Shown here: in pieces, positions 25,180-40,490 of the stretch
Layout of the letters: every line of letters begins with the position of its first letter
Numbering within the stretch: the first letter of the stretch is position 1
From: Pithys albifrons albifrons
Lineage: Eukaryota; Chordata; Aves; Passeriformes; Thamnophilidae
Reading direction: 5' to 3'
Assembly (NCBI RefSeq): GCF_047495875.1
Contig: NC_092463.1
Coordinates: forward strand, 25,347,224 to 25,411,223
Length of the DNA: 64,000 bases
Program-made: the position numbers and the translations under genes
Notes under the pieces: generated by a model
The model's input: only the letters and a program-made list of their open reading frames with translations
Told to the model about the DNA's origin: nothing
The model's database searches: none

Positions 25180-25250
25180 ACGAGGTAGGTGGATCTTTGG
25201 TCTGATCTGGTCCCATCAGTCAGACCTATATGGCCTTCATAGTTTAAAAA
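25180..25250 (+). mobile_element. Old CR1/L3-like 3' tail
   Basis: The stretch aggtaggtggatctttggtc followed by tgatctggtc and, after about 10 nt, agacctatatggccttcat resembles the conserved end of ancient CR1/L3-type elements (pattern: gtggacctttggtctgac...atggc..ttcttatg). It is short and divergent. The 5' limit is not definable, and the match is by memory of the pattern. Confidence 0.4.
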
Positions 25251-28200
25251 TAGATCTTGTACATAACCACAGCCTCCCACAAATATAGCTTAATTCTGTC
25301 ATTAAACTTAAGGTAACATATTTTTTATTGAACTCACACAAAAATCAAAAGTGAGTGCTAAGTCACTTACTCTGGGTCAGTCAGTGCATAATGACTTGAT
25401 TGCGTATCAGTGCCTTCACTTCACGTTCTGTGGACTTTTATGCATGAAGACCTGGCTGAACTGGGATCTCAGTTACTGAAGTAGTGTGAAATAAAAATAA
25501 CCTAGTTCCTACTGAATAACTTGGGAAAATGGTTTATGTCCTCCAAATGATGGGAAAGTAGGAATCAATACGAATGCCAAAACTGTTTTCCAACATGCAT
25601 TTTAGGCAAAATTCTCATCAGCAAAGTAAATGACACACTGTACCTTATTGGAAAATGCATCAATACAATTGAAAGATGAGTTTATGGGATACTGAGATCC
25701 TACTATTACACAGCAAACTACTTTCAGAAGTGATAAATTACATCTAGATTTTTGAAATTAGTTAACACATATCCACTGCAATGAAGAACTGAAGTTTAGA
25801 TAACTATTCTAGACACTGAACATGACAACAATGAAGAAACAAAGCTACTTTTTCATCTGTTATACTTTTAAGTCATGACCTAAGGAAATCTGATAACAAT
25901 AAACAACCATGTGAAGCAAACAAAACCAATTCAACTGATTCTTCTCTTAGTTGATTAAGTTTGTTCACATTTTCATTTTTTATAATGATCTGTATTTCAT
26001 ACTAGCTCCCAGTGCAAAGATGCCAAATGGAATGCAACTGTTCTCACTCTGACAGCCCTCCTCTCCTGCTCTGCTCAATATTTTTTTTTTTGAACAGTCT
26101 GCCTCTTGTCCCAAATTCATCACCATTTCTGGAGAGGCAAATATCTTGCACCACTTGGATGCTGTACACTCTTTCCTTTGCAGACAAAAATAATACCAAA
26201 GTCATCCAGTCAAAACACAAACCAACCTTTGGTGTCACTGTGAATTATGTACTTTGAACTGCAGATGTTTGGAAGCACTTATATTTACATAAATAGAATT
26301 TATCCTTTTTCTTCCGAAGTAATAATTTTAAAAGAAATAAAGGAGTATCTATATAATAATCACTAGAAACATTTTTCCATTAAATTATAATTTTGAATTG
26401 AGGCTTTCTAACCTCTGAAAGAAATAATTTCTCTTCAAAGTTTTGGCAAAACATCAACAAACGTGTCTAAATGATTATTTATACAATGCCCAGCAGCTTA
26501 AGACTACTGGGATTTCAAGAAAGAGAAGTGTTTTTGTAGAGCTTGGGCCTCAGAAACATATGCATCTTTAAAAATTTATATTGTATTAGTAAGAGAAACA
26601 CTTAAATGTAAACACTTTTTTTCAGCAGTGAAATTATGTCTTGCTTCAAAAAGTTAGAAAAAGAAATGCATCAAAATACAAATGAAATATTTTTGTTGTC
26701 TTTGTCTCTATGAGCCAGTTGCAACCTGCAGCAGTAAGGCAGTTAATATGGTATAGGCATGACTGGTTTTCTCCTACCATTCCTTTTCCTGGCCTATTCT
26801 GAACAGTTCAAATGCTGCAAAACAAGATTTAATTTATTTTCATTTGAAGAGTTAAAGGAAAACTGTAAGTGCACAGTAAGACATAAAAAAAATTTAGACA
26901 ATAAATTTTAGCTGTTTACATGATGGTTCATGTTAATGATCCATATACATGTAGCTATTCCACAGCATTGAGTAGCCAACTGCATTCTCTATATATTCTT
27001 ACTTCCTTACAGTTGATGATATTTCAAAAATCAAGACAACCCTGATTTACTTCTCAACAAGTGCAGCACACACAGACTTTCCTAATCAATGACACTCATT
27101 ATAAAAAATGTGCAAGAAATAGGGAAAGGAAAATGTGAAGTTCTGAAGCTGTATGTGATTGACGGGTCATTCATGCAGGGTTCCTGTGACGGCTGTGCCA
27201 CTGGATGACCACAGCTCTGCTAACAGGGGCTGCTGGTAGACTCCTGATCTGCAGAGGGAAACAACCACAAGAGCTGCTGAAGCCACGTAACTGGGTAACT
27301 GGGTCACCTTCACCTTTTCCTGTATTCATTGCATATAAGTGAGCAAACTTACCTCACCTCTGAGTTGTTTCTAATCAAAGCATAAACCCAGTACCCTAGA
27401 GCCAAACATTTATTCATGAGGCTGTACTGGGTCTGAAATTAAGCAAAAATCTATTCAACTAACCTGAGTGTTTTTTTCCTAATTGCCTGTCATATATAAA
27501 TAAGTGACTTCTGTTTTACATGGGAGTCACATTATTAATTTAATTTTTTAATTTCATGCCTTTAAGTCTAATAAATAATATATAAACTAAGCATGTCAGC
27601 AGATGAATAGTACACAAGTAGTATGCCTGCTCACATATGCGCTTCAGTGCAGTTTCAGAAATAGCAGACACTGCCACAGTACAATAAACTTATAATTCAC
27701 TTATCAGTGTGTGATATTCAATATCAAAGGAAATTACCAATACTCCCAAATAATTCAGCAAATGGAAAACACTAATTTTTATCATGAAATGGAAAGAGCA
27801 CTCAAGAGTCAAGATTTTCTTTTAAAAATAATTACAAAAATACAAAAAAGGAAGTCTTTATCAGATAAATTTTAAATCACTGAATAAAGATCTACAAGTA
27901 CAGTAATATCTGGATTAGGATTAGTTTTAATGTACAGCAGAAAATCCAGCATACAGATACAAGAGATGATTTAAGTGTAGAAACTCCCACACAGAAAATA
28001 ATTCAGAGTAACTAACCTCAAGATCTTTAAAAACATTTAAAGAGTAAAATTATACAACACCCAAGAGGTCTTGGAATAAATTTGCCATTGAAGCAGAACA
28101 TGTATTAATATACTACTTATGCAAGAACCAGGACTTAAATGCCCTGCTGACTATCTGGAATAGTTTCTACCCTGGCTAAGTACCAAGTAGTAGTACAAGA

Positions 28201-31200
28201 AAGAAGCAAGTCAGAGCATTTGAATATTAAAATGCTATCTTGATTTTCTTCTCATTATGGTCTTTCTATGTGTTTTCCAAATCAATGCAACTCCCACATA
28301 CTCATTTACACACTATTTTGCAAGGCAGCTTTGGTCAAAGACCATGTATTCCCAATATAAAAGGAAGGAACACAAATTTCAGAAGCCATGAACTATATTT
28401 TTAATAAATATTTTATTTTTTATTTTCCTTATCCTCCTTCATTGCTGAAAGAAAGAAACCTAAGTCTTCCCTCTCCAATTTCTTTAGTCTCTCCCACCTT
28501 CAAATGTAGCATCTTTCCTTCTTTATTTTGCATGGCAAAATAATTGAATGTACACATACTCTAATTTTCAAATCTCATCTTGGCCTGTGTAAGGTTCACT
28601 CCACTGTATTGTCTCATTTTTGCCTACATTTTTGCTTTATGTTGTTCCCATACATATTCTCTTTATTATGCAATTATTCTCAATAACTCTTAATTATATT
28701 CATATTTAATTACATTATAACTCTTGGTAAACACTGACTAATCACTTTTTCCAACACTTAAATCAGTTTAGTAAATAGGAATTTCTTGGTTTATGGGGTA
28801 AGAAATTAGCATAGAAAGTTTAAGAATCTTCATCAGCTGACACGATCATGTCAGAACTGAGATTATGACATGCAAACCCTTTGCTTTACTGACTTGACCA
28901 AATGCAGAGCTATTCATTGCTTTCTGTGGACACATGTTTTGCTGGGTCTTAAGAAGTAGTCAGCTCCATTACAATTAGATGGCCTATGGCCAGGAGACAG
29001 CTTGTCAAACATCTGACCTAACACCACAACAGAAAGCTGACAATTGCTTTTGTTTAATGCCTTTCCCTCACCCCCACTTAATAATCCACAGTGTTAGTAC
29101 TCAAACAATATTTATACCAGAATAGAGGTAGTGAAGGTGTGAAAGGTGTATGAAAAGGAGAAATTGCAGAAACATTCACAGCCTAATCTTTCAACTATAT
29201 CTAGAACTTAGGAATCTGATTTGCAGATATAAGCAAGGAGCTCAGCTGCTGATAGAGTTATGTTTTTAGAAAGTGTAACCTTCTTTAATTGAACGTAACC
29301 AATATTAGTTGACAAGAACACAAAATTTGGTAAGCAATCTGTCATCCTAATGAGCTGGTTTTCAAATAATCTTCAATGGATTTTTGTAAAATCCATAGGC
29401 AAACAAGGTCATTGCCGAAACATTAAGTTGGCATTTACGGCACAAAAGGACAGCAATACTTCTGGTCCATCTTTAAATATCATCACATTTTCAAGAAAAC
29501 AGTGTCATGGATCACTGTATAGATGCCAGAGATTCAAAATCTATTTATTCAGATACTGTAATAATGGGATTTCAGGTGTTCACTGTCTTGATGAATTTTG
29601 TACTCTCAACTGAGCCATCAGTTGCTTAAGTGGTAGTTCTTCAATTTTTTCTTGTATATAATACATCCACACAAAACTTCGTTAATGTGCAGTAACAGCT
29701 ACTTTAAACTAGTGATTATCACAAACTAAACCAGCCAACTATGTAAGCAAAAGCACAAACCTCTGCAGATGTCAGGGACAAGAAATATTTTCTGAATAAA
29801 TGATCCGAATCTGTAGTATTTCCTCTTCATGGATTTTAAGAAAACTTTGATACTAAAAAACGGAACTGTCTGAAAGTAGTATGTGTTTTAACTGTCTCAG
29901 AACAGGGGTGAAAATGGACTAACTAATTATAAATCTTCAAATATTATTGTGAAATCAGGTTTTGTCTCATTAATACAGAGATTTAGGTAACAGCAAATAT
30001 ATAAAATTATGTTCCAAACATCTTTTCCAATTTGTTTACATGTACTAAAAAGTAGAAGAAAAATTTTTTTAATAAATCAGCTTTGCAAAAGCTTAAAATA
30101 AATCATGCATAGAAGACAAAAGCACCCCACAAAGAAAGGTTTAAGAAAGTAAACCAAAGTTTTGCAAAACTAAAACAAACCCACACATTTAGAAATTATG
30201 TACTGCTGAGCTTAGCTAATACTGAGAAACATTTGTATGATTCTTGGTATATGTGTAAGACTTTGCAAATATTAAGTAGTGGTTCAATCTGAATATTTTA
30301 TCTCTGTAAGAAAATTTAGCTTTAGCTTCACTTAGGTGTTTTACAGAGATCAGTATGACTAGTTACCCAAATAGATGCACCTTTCTCAAGTAGACTGACC
30401 CCGCAGCTTTGAATTAAAAGCCACATAAAAGTTTTCACACATGTTACTGAAAAGCAGAAATGCTTAAATCTAAAATCAGCTGCCTTTGACACGTGCGATT
30501 GCAAACACTCTCACCCGGCAACTCCATTCCTCTTGTTTAGAGCATAGGACACCCTAGGAGAAAAAAATTAAGAAAAACACTAAGATAGAAGAATGTTATG
30601 ACAACTTGTGAAAGCAAAGTGATGGGTCTGCCTGCCAAAACAAACAAAATGGGTCAAATGCATGACTACTGCTGAGAAGAGTCTGGATTCCATAGAAGAC
30701 ACTGTACATGACATAAAGAGAATATGTAAGGAGAGACACAGCTGCTGGCTATACCTATAGTAGAAAGCTGGCTGATGTGACGATTTAGCACAAGGGATTA
30801 ACAATTATTTTGCTTTTTCTTCTTGAAGGCTGGCACTGGATGCTCTCCTTTTCAAATTGAGGTTTTCAAGACTTGTGTTTCAATCTGAGATTCAGCTGAA
30901 ATCCTAACATTTTGTTTGTGAAAGCAATTAGGCTGAAAAATTGCTTGCAGATTAAGAAAGAAAACTTTCTTTTAAAGCTACATAAGATGGAGTTAAATTC
31001 ACAGGGAGGCCTTGTGTTCACTCCTGTCCTGAACATAACACAGCAGAGCACTTTCAGGTAAAACAAAGTGAAAGCTATTGTTTCCTAACATTGCTGGGAT
31101 CTGTAATATAATCTCTGAGGTATGAAATTCCTCATAATGATTACAACGTGACTTGGAAGGAAATCTTACCTATTGAACAAGTCATCTCAAGGGACAACTA

Positions 31201-34200
31201 GGAGCAAAGTGTTCATAGGAATTCTTCTCTTTACTCTGTTTTTTTTTGGGTTTATCTAAACTTTGGTAATACTTCTGCAAACAGCAGAGAAAGGTGTCAG
31301 AGCTAATTAAGAAATAAGCAACTAATCATAACTAAAAGATGACCATTAACTGCTGCACATATTCTGTTAATATATTTAGATTTATACATTTATAGCTGCT
31401 AATTCATTAATTAGAGGTAATGTTAAAATTCCCTCTCTCTATCAATTGCATGTTATCAACAATATAAAATATACATTCATAAGCACTACTGTTGATTATC
31501 CTGCATCAGTACATTACACCAATGAAATACCCTGTAATTAACCACTTGCATTCTGTATTTCTGACAACAACTCCAGAACTGCAAAAAGTTGTCATACTTG
31601 TATGATTTAATACTATTCTTCCACCACAGTAATTGTTTTAGTTATAGCTACAAGTATTATACTTTTAACATAATCACAGCTTCTTAAGGGCCTTTAAATA
31701 TTTCTCTGTATTTGAACTGGGTAATTTAAAAAAGTATTTTCAGTACAAAAGTAAATTATAAACCAGAATGATATTTTGTGCTTCATATTCAACAATAAAT
31801 CAAAAACATGACTGAAAAGAAAGACAACAAAGCATTAACATCAGAAAGCATTAAAAAGTTCCCTGACAGCAACATCTTAAAATCACATGCAGATTACACA
31901 CAATAGGAAAGCCTGTCCTTCATTTGCAATAGAGGGTAACGGAAGCTAAATTTTTCTTGTTCTCAAGCAACTCAGCTTGAAAAATAATTAACAGTGAATA
32001 AACAGAATATGGAAAAGAGGTTAAATCCTAGATACTCACAATCTGAAGCACGAAACAGTAAAGCCACACAACAAACAAATGTAGGCATACTTGGTGAACC
32101 AGACATAGATAAGTTAATGCTACTGTGAAATCTCTTTTTCATAAAGTGAATATTGATAGATTTTCTTGTTCCTTTTTTTTTTTCCAGGACCATTACAGAC
32201 TTTAGATTGGAATATGCAAAATAACTTCATCAAGCCTAAGGACCTGCAAAAATTGATTAATTGCTTCACAACTTAAAAAAAAGAAGGTCACAAGACCAAA
32301 GCAAGAGGGAAAATTGCTGTTGTGCTGTTACCTGCTCATTTAAAAACAATTAAAAATCCAGAAATTAATGGAACTCACAAAAATGCTTTTAAGCCCCACA
32401 TTTCAGTCTCAATCATCTATTATTCTATGGAAAATGTATAGTCAGCTTATCATCATCACAATTCTTCCCTACATCCTCTGTTATGGCCAGACCTAAACTT
32501 CTTTACTCATCTACTCTCTCACTGCTTAACACACATGCTGAATCATAAAGGTGACGGTGGAGGGTATTGCAATAATGGAAGAGAGGTCAATTTTTCACTT
32601 TAGGGACTCTGGAAAAAGAAGAAAATTAAATCAACAAAAAAGTAGCACTATTCATCCTTCTTGGCCTCATGTCTCACAATATTCTTAGTCAATTACTGAT
32701 GTTGTGGAAATGGCACAATCAGCAATATAGTTTGGCTGCTGTTCTTTGAAGATATATCCACTGCACAATTAAATCAAAACCTTACATTCTGCACATCATT
32801 TTACTTACAATCTGTGCTACTAGTCTGAAATCTATTTCTCCTTGAAAGACCAAGTTCATTTATATCTTGAGGACAGGACCAAAACCTTCATCAGAAAAGT
32901 CTGCACATAAAGTAGTCTAATAATTTTCAAAGGAAAAAGTCTGAATCCAAAATACTAGAATATTACACAATTTGCATGCTACTTTGCACTGGGGATGCAA
33001 TATGTAATTTCGCTCACCTCTGTCTACTTATTATGCTTTGTCCTGCACCATGGAGTGCATGGATTCCTATTTTACCTAGTGCACTCCGTAACAAATGGGT
33101 ATTCAGTCCACAGGACTTGACTACAGCTAGTCCAATGTAAAAAACCAGACAAACAAAAAACCCCAATCCAATTTAACAACAAAAACACAAGCAACAGCCC
33201 ACCTTCCCGCTCTGCTCCCAAAAGGTGTTAGTGTGGATGTCAGATGCTGAGAACTATTTCATACTCCAGATCCACTACTATTTATTCACACTACTTGCTA
33301 ATACAGACATAATAAACCACAAAAGTGAAAATATGAACATTCAAGAAGTGTCAAGTGGGGAGAAGCAAGTGAATACACAGGTCAGGCATATTAACCTTTT
33401 CAGACTACACATTAAGTATAAATACGAAACATAAAAATCTTGTCACTTACTAAAAGAATTTTTATGCAAATTCATCTGTGTATCCAAACAACAAAGCAAT
33501 TCTGCATACAGTTACCTTAGTAAGTTGCCTAAGGAAACCAGCTTTCCATAAAAAGTACACTGCTGCATTTTATTCTTTTTCAATTTTTAAGAAAATCTAA
33601 ATTTTATCCAGCAGGAAAGGAAACTGAAATCTGATTCAATACTCAGTACTGTACTTGCAACTGTGAAGTGTTAAGTATTGTGAAAAACTTATTCAAGGTA
33701 TCTCTGCAATAGTTTTGGTACCTCTAGACCTTCTTGCATGCACAGTGATCCAATCTCCTCTTCAGAGGGAATACTATTTGATTTCTGCTTCTATCACATT
33801 AGAAATTCCCTCTATGGGTTGCTGCTACTGAAACAGGTGATCAATAAGCATACAAAACACTTTTCCTCTCTTTCGTCCTAGGGTTTTGACATTAAATATT
33901 TAAATTAATTCTAGAAATTGGTTTGAAAGTCTAAGCTGTGTGAATCTAAAGCTTAGCACCATGATAGATGAGTCAAACAGCAATTAATGGAATAAGCTTG
34001 CATGCAAATTTAGTGTCATTTTCAAAGGGGTGAGGAGTTTCTAGATAGTGAAGAGAAGATGAATGTTCAACAGGAAATTCATTAAAGTTTGCAATTAAAG
34101 ACATCAAGCTTGACCATACTACCCTCAAATACTATGTAGACATGTATTTTCTGAATTCTGCACAACACACTGTTTGCAGAGGAACAACAGGTGATTTAAC

Positions 34201-37200
34201 AGTACAAACAATGATGTGTCTCAGGGCATCATTCAACCAAAAACCTTATGTCAGTAAAAAGAAGAAACGTAATATCAATTAAAATTTTACTTCAAAAGCT
34301 CAAAAAACCAAACTGTAATCCTTCTCTTCAAGGAAATACTGCGTTAATATTTACATATTTACTCATACTTAGCATTCATGGACTAAATAGAAAAGTTCAG
34401 TATAAGAACTTCTTAGGGTAATTTCTTCAGATCCTCCTTCCCCTCCACTAATGACCTACCATCTGACCTGCACTTTCGGCTGTGAGAAATATTAACTCAA
34501 AAACTACAAGACATCACATAGTCAAAGCCCCACTGCAGTCTAAACTAAGGAGTACGTTGCAAAATACTTGCTTTATCTAGTGAAATTCTGACTCCAGTGA
34601 AACCATAGAGTTTCATGCCCTATCAACAGATACCTGCCTACAGAGAAATCACAGTATCTGCTACATCAATGTGACAGACAAACTGACACTACAAGCATGG
34701 ATTTGTAGTGTCCCCAAAACTTCTCCTACCATCCTGTTTGAAGATCTCACCATTCCTCAGATTTCTTAATGCTTGAGAAACTGAGAATTACACACTCTGA
34801 GTAAATTAAACAGAGCACTGTGGCAAAAGATTAAATAGATGTTATTCTTTCAGGGATCATTCTACACAAATCAGACAACCCAACTTAGGACATCAAGAGG
34901 ATTCTCTTTGGTCAGTTGCCTCTCTATTTCAGTAATACTTAACTATTTTCCTGGAAAACAGTCATGCTACAGCTAGCACAAATATACCTGCAGTAGAGAG
35001 TCAGAGCATCTGCAATCATCTTGAAAAGTAAAGAATTATTAAAAATTTTCAAACTGAGTTAATTTTTAGAAAAAGTAAGCATCCAAGTAGAAAAGAACCT
35101 GCCCTCTTCTGAGATGAGAAAAATTCTTGAAGCTCTTCAGCATCATTCCTCATAGTTTTACTGCATTTGTCCCAAATACAGTCCAAATAGAGTCCCAAAT
35201 TGGCATTTGGTGAGTTTCACTTGGTTTATTCTGAGAAGGAGCAAAGAAAACATGGATCTAACCACTCTCAGTATAACATGGACTTCCTAAAACATGGATT
35301 TAGTCAAAACTTCAAAGGATTATCTTTATTTAGGTACAGAGAAAATGAAACATGACATTTTAAAGCACTGTTCCAGTGCAACATAATCTAATGGAAAACT
35401 AATATTACTATTCACAACCATTGCTCATATAACTTGGCTTTTTGTTATCTTCCTTCAGGATCCCTTTTAACTAGCACTTCCTTCAAAGAAGAGATGTCTG
35501 TGAAGATTGCCCAAGCCCACTGATGTGAATCCCAATAAAACTGACAACCATTTCATCAACTCCTGTTTCTTTACTCCCTGCAGTCACAGTGCCCCCTTTA
35601 ATGTTTAATCTCAAATTATTACTTTTTTAAAATCTACACTATATCTTATTCCATATCCCTATTGCTTTCTCTGAGGACTTAGACGGGATTTGCAGGGCAA
35701 AAGGGGCAACTTGTAGACAGGTCTCTGTTTTTCTGGCCCATTCATCTGCTACCTCTCAGATTAAAACACTGTAAATGACAGCAAAATCAATTGGCTGTTG
35801 CCTGACCAAAGGAAATCAGCCATTGGAATGAACCAGCATGGTCCTTGGATTCTCAAAATACAATAAACATCCCCTTTACCTTCACTTTCCTTCTCAAATA
35901 AGCCCATGACCAAAATCATCCATACCCAACAGCAGCTGCCTGGCTCACACACAGCATCCTACCTCCTCTTTTCCTGTTCCCAAATATCAGTGGCAAAGGG
36001 AAAAGTACGGTAAGCGTCTTGACAGAGCAGCTAGGAGACCACTGTCAGATGTGCTTCTGCCAGTCAAGAATCTGATTGGTGTCCTTAACTAGGAAGTATC
36101 AAAGGGTACCAAAACACAGAGTATAAAAACAAACTGCAAATTCAAATTACTAAAAATAACATCCCCCTCTGTCCTAAGATAAAAGTCATAAGACATTGTA
36201 ACCTGACACCTGAGTATTACTCACTTAAGGACCCAAGATATGCAAATATTTTTTTCCATTTACATATGCTTTTGTTGTTTTAACAGTTCATACAATTCTT
36301 GTGTTTATTAACTCAATAAGACCTATTCACTCATGTGTGCTGAGAATGCCTTAATGCTCTGTGAATTACAGGTAACACAGAGCTCTAGATGTTACTTGGT
36401 GTAAAAGGAGGGAAATTGCTATAGCAGAACATAAAAGAAAGGTTAGCAAGAAGCTGGCTTGTTCTAAGTACAGACATTTATCAGTTATTAGTCATTAGTC
36501 GAAACTGATAATGATGCCCAGTCAAGCACAGTGCATCTCCTCATTGTTTTCAATGATGATAAAGTGCCGCCTGCTGCCAAGCAGTTCCTCAAAAATGGCG
36601 AAGGATACTTATACTTGCTTCAGATGAGCAACTGGGTGCATGCCAGTTTTTACATGAACAGTCATAAGCATGTTCCTGCACAGCAGGATGTGATCAAACT
36701 ATTCAAAGCTGTAAAACCAGGTTTGCTTGCCAGTTATGTTATTGCTTCAATATCATAGACAATATACTTTGCCAGCCATGAAACTGCTGCTTTTCTTTAA
36801 CAACAAATTATATATCCTTAATATTTAGAACTCTGTATAGAACTGACAGAATTTGACCCTCAACATTTACAGAATTAGTTAGGACTGAAAACATATCAAA
36901 CACACAATCTCCTAATCTCTTAATGAGCTTTAAAAAAATCACTTTCTTCAAGCTGTACCAACTAAAAGATCCACTTTCTTCTTTGAACCAGAAGAAAAGG
37001 AATTGTAATGACTTACCCAAGTCTTCAGCTGCCAACCCGGTAATGATATTAACATTCCTGTCCATAAGGTGTGTGATGTGGCTAATAGCTGGCTGAGATA
37101 TTGTACTGTATTGCCTCCTGCTGGAAACCACTTCTTTAGATACTTTACGAAGAACACACAATGTGACTATGCCATCTCTGCTATCTGTCACTATTGGATT

Positions 37201-40200
37201 ACTCAAGCAAGAAAGATTTTTGAAGAAAGGCAAAAATGTATTTCAATCAACTGGATAAGTAAGTTTCTTCCTTGAATGGGTTAAGACAAAACTGAATGTT
37301 ACAGACAAGAAAATGATGTTTTATTTCTCATAACAATAAGCGTATTTCTTGATTTTTCTTTCAAAGAGTCATTCATAAAACACACTCAAGATCCTCAGTT
37401 CCTACAATATCTGTTCACTAACAAACATATCTTAGCAAATACAACCAAACAGTTGAGTTTGTTTTTAAAGGGGTTGGTACAGGCAAAGGTGGATGTCAAT
37501 GTTTAGCCATGTCTTAGTTGTTTGTTTATTATTCACTTGAAGATATATACTAAAAGTAGTATCAAATATTTGAGTTTATACCATTTCATTTGTTTTCACA
37601 CATACAAAAAGTAGTTTGCGTATTTGCTCAGCAATCTAGTGAAAGATCTAAGATTACATACACATGCACAGCTCAACACAGTGATAGAAGTGCCTCTACC
37701 TGCTTCCGAGTAAGAAGTAACATTCATGTTGGAAATTTCAAAAAGTATGTAGAGGTTCTTGGGTGTTACAGCTCAAAAAACCCGTTTGACCTTTCCAAGG
37801 CATGGACAGTGCTTCTCATTTTTTGAAGAATAAAAAAAATTATTCCAGCACAATTCAAACAGAAGAATCCCCTGTAGCTAGTCATCAAGTATGCTGCAAT
37901 AGCAGTCCAGTTAAATGCACCTTAGTAGCATAGCTACCAGAAAAAGCATTATAAAACTGCACTTAAAAGACTAGTTGGAAGTAGTCTGTGTTCATAGGGA
38001 AATGCAAAGGTTATAGAACGTCCATTTTCTAGGAATGTAACCTATTCCTCACTTGGAATCAAAGCAATGTGTTTGAGCCATGAAGGCTCTTGCATTATCA
38101 TTTCTCACTCAGAAAAATCAGGAAACCCATAAGTAAAAACCCACAAGCTAGATATTACTTATATTCACTGGGATCAACTGTCAAACACCAGGATACTGTG
38201 AAGAAAACCACAGAGAAAAGCAACAGATGCAGCTTCATTAAACACAGTTAGTCCAAACCCTTGTTATTGTACAATAGGCAGCTCTCTGTCATATGGAACT
38301 GGTTATGGTGGTCACTCAAATGATATTGTTGTCTCCAGAACCACCCAAGAGTAAAAAAGGAACAGAGCAACACAGTGTCATACATTTAACTCCTATTGCC
38401 CAGTGACCTCTCAACTTTAAAAATGCATTTTCCAGAGGACAGACACACCATGCTAATGGCTTACTCTATTTCTGCTTTGTTTCAGGCTGTTCTCACAGCT
38501 TCCCCCCCTCATATTTGATGTCATTTCCAAGACAAAGATTTTAACTTGAAATGTTAAGAATGCCTGAGGCAATCCCAGATCTAACTTCCAATAATTTGCA
38601 TTTGTTATGCTAAGCATATACATCCCCCGAATTATATCTAGTCCCTTTGTGGTCTAATGTAGGAATCTCTCTCCTATTGTTCTTGCTGTTAGCACTGTAA
38701 TAACTACTGCTATTGCAATGTTAACAAAAGACTACTAATAATTCAAGTATGGTACGAATTCCCAAGGAATCATCAAGAGAGAAACACAGGTTGAAATGGT
38801 AGCTTCAATTCAAAGGACCTATTTTCTAGATTCAATGGTAACAGCTGTAAAAGCATCACGTATTTGAAAATACATGATTAATAGAGTTTTATTAATAATA
38901 ATAAATTTAAAAAATAGGCAGTATAAATTGCAAACAGTCTCACAATATCACAGCTTAATTCCAAATATTTAAATTTTCATTTGGCAAGGATTTATTATTC
39001 TACTAATTTATTTTTTCAGCTGCAGTATCTACCTGTGCTTTTTGCTGATAGGCCTAAAGATGGCTTTGCTAGTGGTGACACTTGAGCCATTACCATCTAC
39101 AATAATTATCTTTATTAATTTTCAAGCTCATAACTTGGAAAAGATTACTCCTTAAACAGGCATCTTAAAATCAATTAAATTAAAACGTATATTAAATGCC
39201 CTACAGTGATACCCTTCTGACATTGACATAAGTTTTATGGTTCAAGTATGCCTGAAAGTTCATTTCAACTATGAAGTAAAACCTGATAAAATGAAAATAA
39301 AAATATCCTCTTTTTTTTTTCTGAAAGCTTTACTCTTATAAGCTGCTCACTTTTCAAATGCCCCATGCAAAGAAGAAAGAACATTAACTTTTGGCAGGAC
39401 TATGGGATGTTTCCCAGTAGCTATGCTGCTTATTATGATTATAAAATCAAAAAAAAAAAGTAGGCAGATGGGGCTTTCAAGGTTAAAGTAGGAAAGAATG
39501 CAAAAAACCTAAAAAAGTAAAAAAAAAAGAAATTAAGAATAAGTGTGTGTAGAGGAGACACTTTTATCAGAAGACTTCTCAGTATAATATAATCAACATT
39601 CTTGACACGATTAAAGATCACAAACCCAACTTTAAATGTAGCAGAAATTAATTAGATGTGGAATAACTTTGGTAATTCACATTAAAAATCAAAGTTTTCA
39701 ATATTGGAAGAGTCAGATGAAATTTCTTGCCTGGCATAAATACCTAAGAAGGTTCATCCAGTCCAAAATCTTTTCTCAGGAGATATATTCCCTACTTCAA
39801 CTATTCTTCCCTACAACCTGTTTCTATTGAGTTAAATCTAGGTTAAAATCCAGGGAAAAAAATGGTAGGTAAAAACCCCCAAAATGACCCAAACCTAAAA
39901 AATTACAGAAAAACTCTTCTGTGAGATGGGAAAAGCATGAAGATTGCCTTTAAGTTTAAGAGAAAGAAGACAATTATTGTTCTGTCAAAAAAGGAAATTG
40001 CAGGGAATGGGTGATTTGAGCAAAAAGAAGAACCCAAGTTCTTTCAAGTCACATTGCAGATGGGTAAGACTTGGAGAGTCAAGGACCACATGCTGATTTT
40101 TATCTTCTGAATGTAAAGCAACAAAGGGAGGAATTGCTTGCATTGCTGCATGTGGTACTGTTACATTCCTTTAATGTATATTTTTCTCACTTACACCTTT

Positions 40201-40490
40201 TGCAAATCCTTCAGTCCCAGTTAACTATCATCCAATGCATTTTACCAATACACCACACTGCTAAACTAAGCCCTTAGTAGCTTTTTAGATTGGTCAAGTC
40301 ACTGAAACCTATTTTGTTTTAAAAAGAAGACAATAATGAAGTGCAGAAAATACAAAAATTTTTCTCACGAAACACATTGATGCTATTTGAATGAGCACTA
40401 CTACCATGAAGAAAAAGTAATCAGCCATTTACTACAAACAAGGGTTCTCCATTGAGATTTTCAATAAAGAAAATTAAATAATTTTCTTTC

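Noticed and set aside
36808..37233. 141-codon minus-strand frame as a gene
   Set aside because: No recognisable domain and no splice context, with a competing frame on the other strand. It is kept only as part of the unexplained region under findings.
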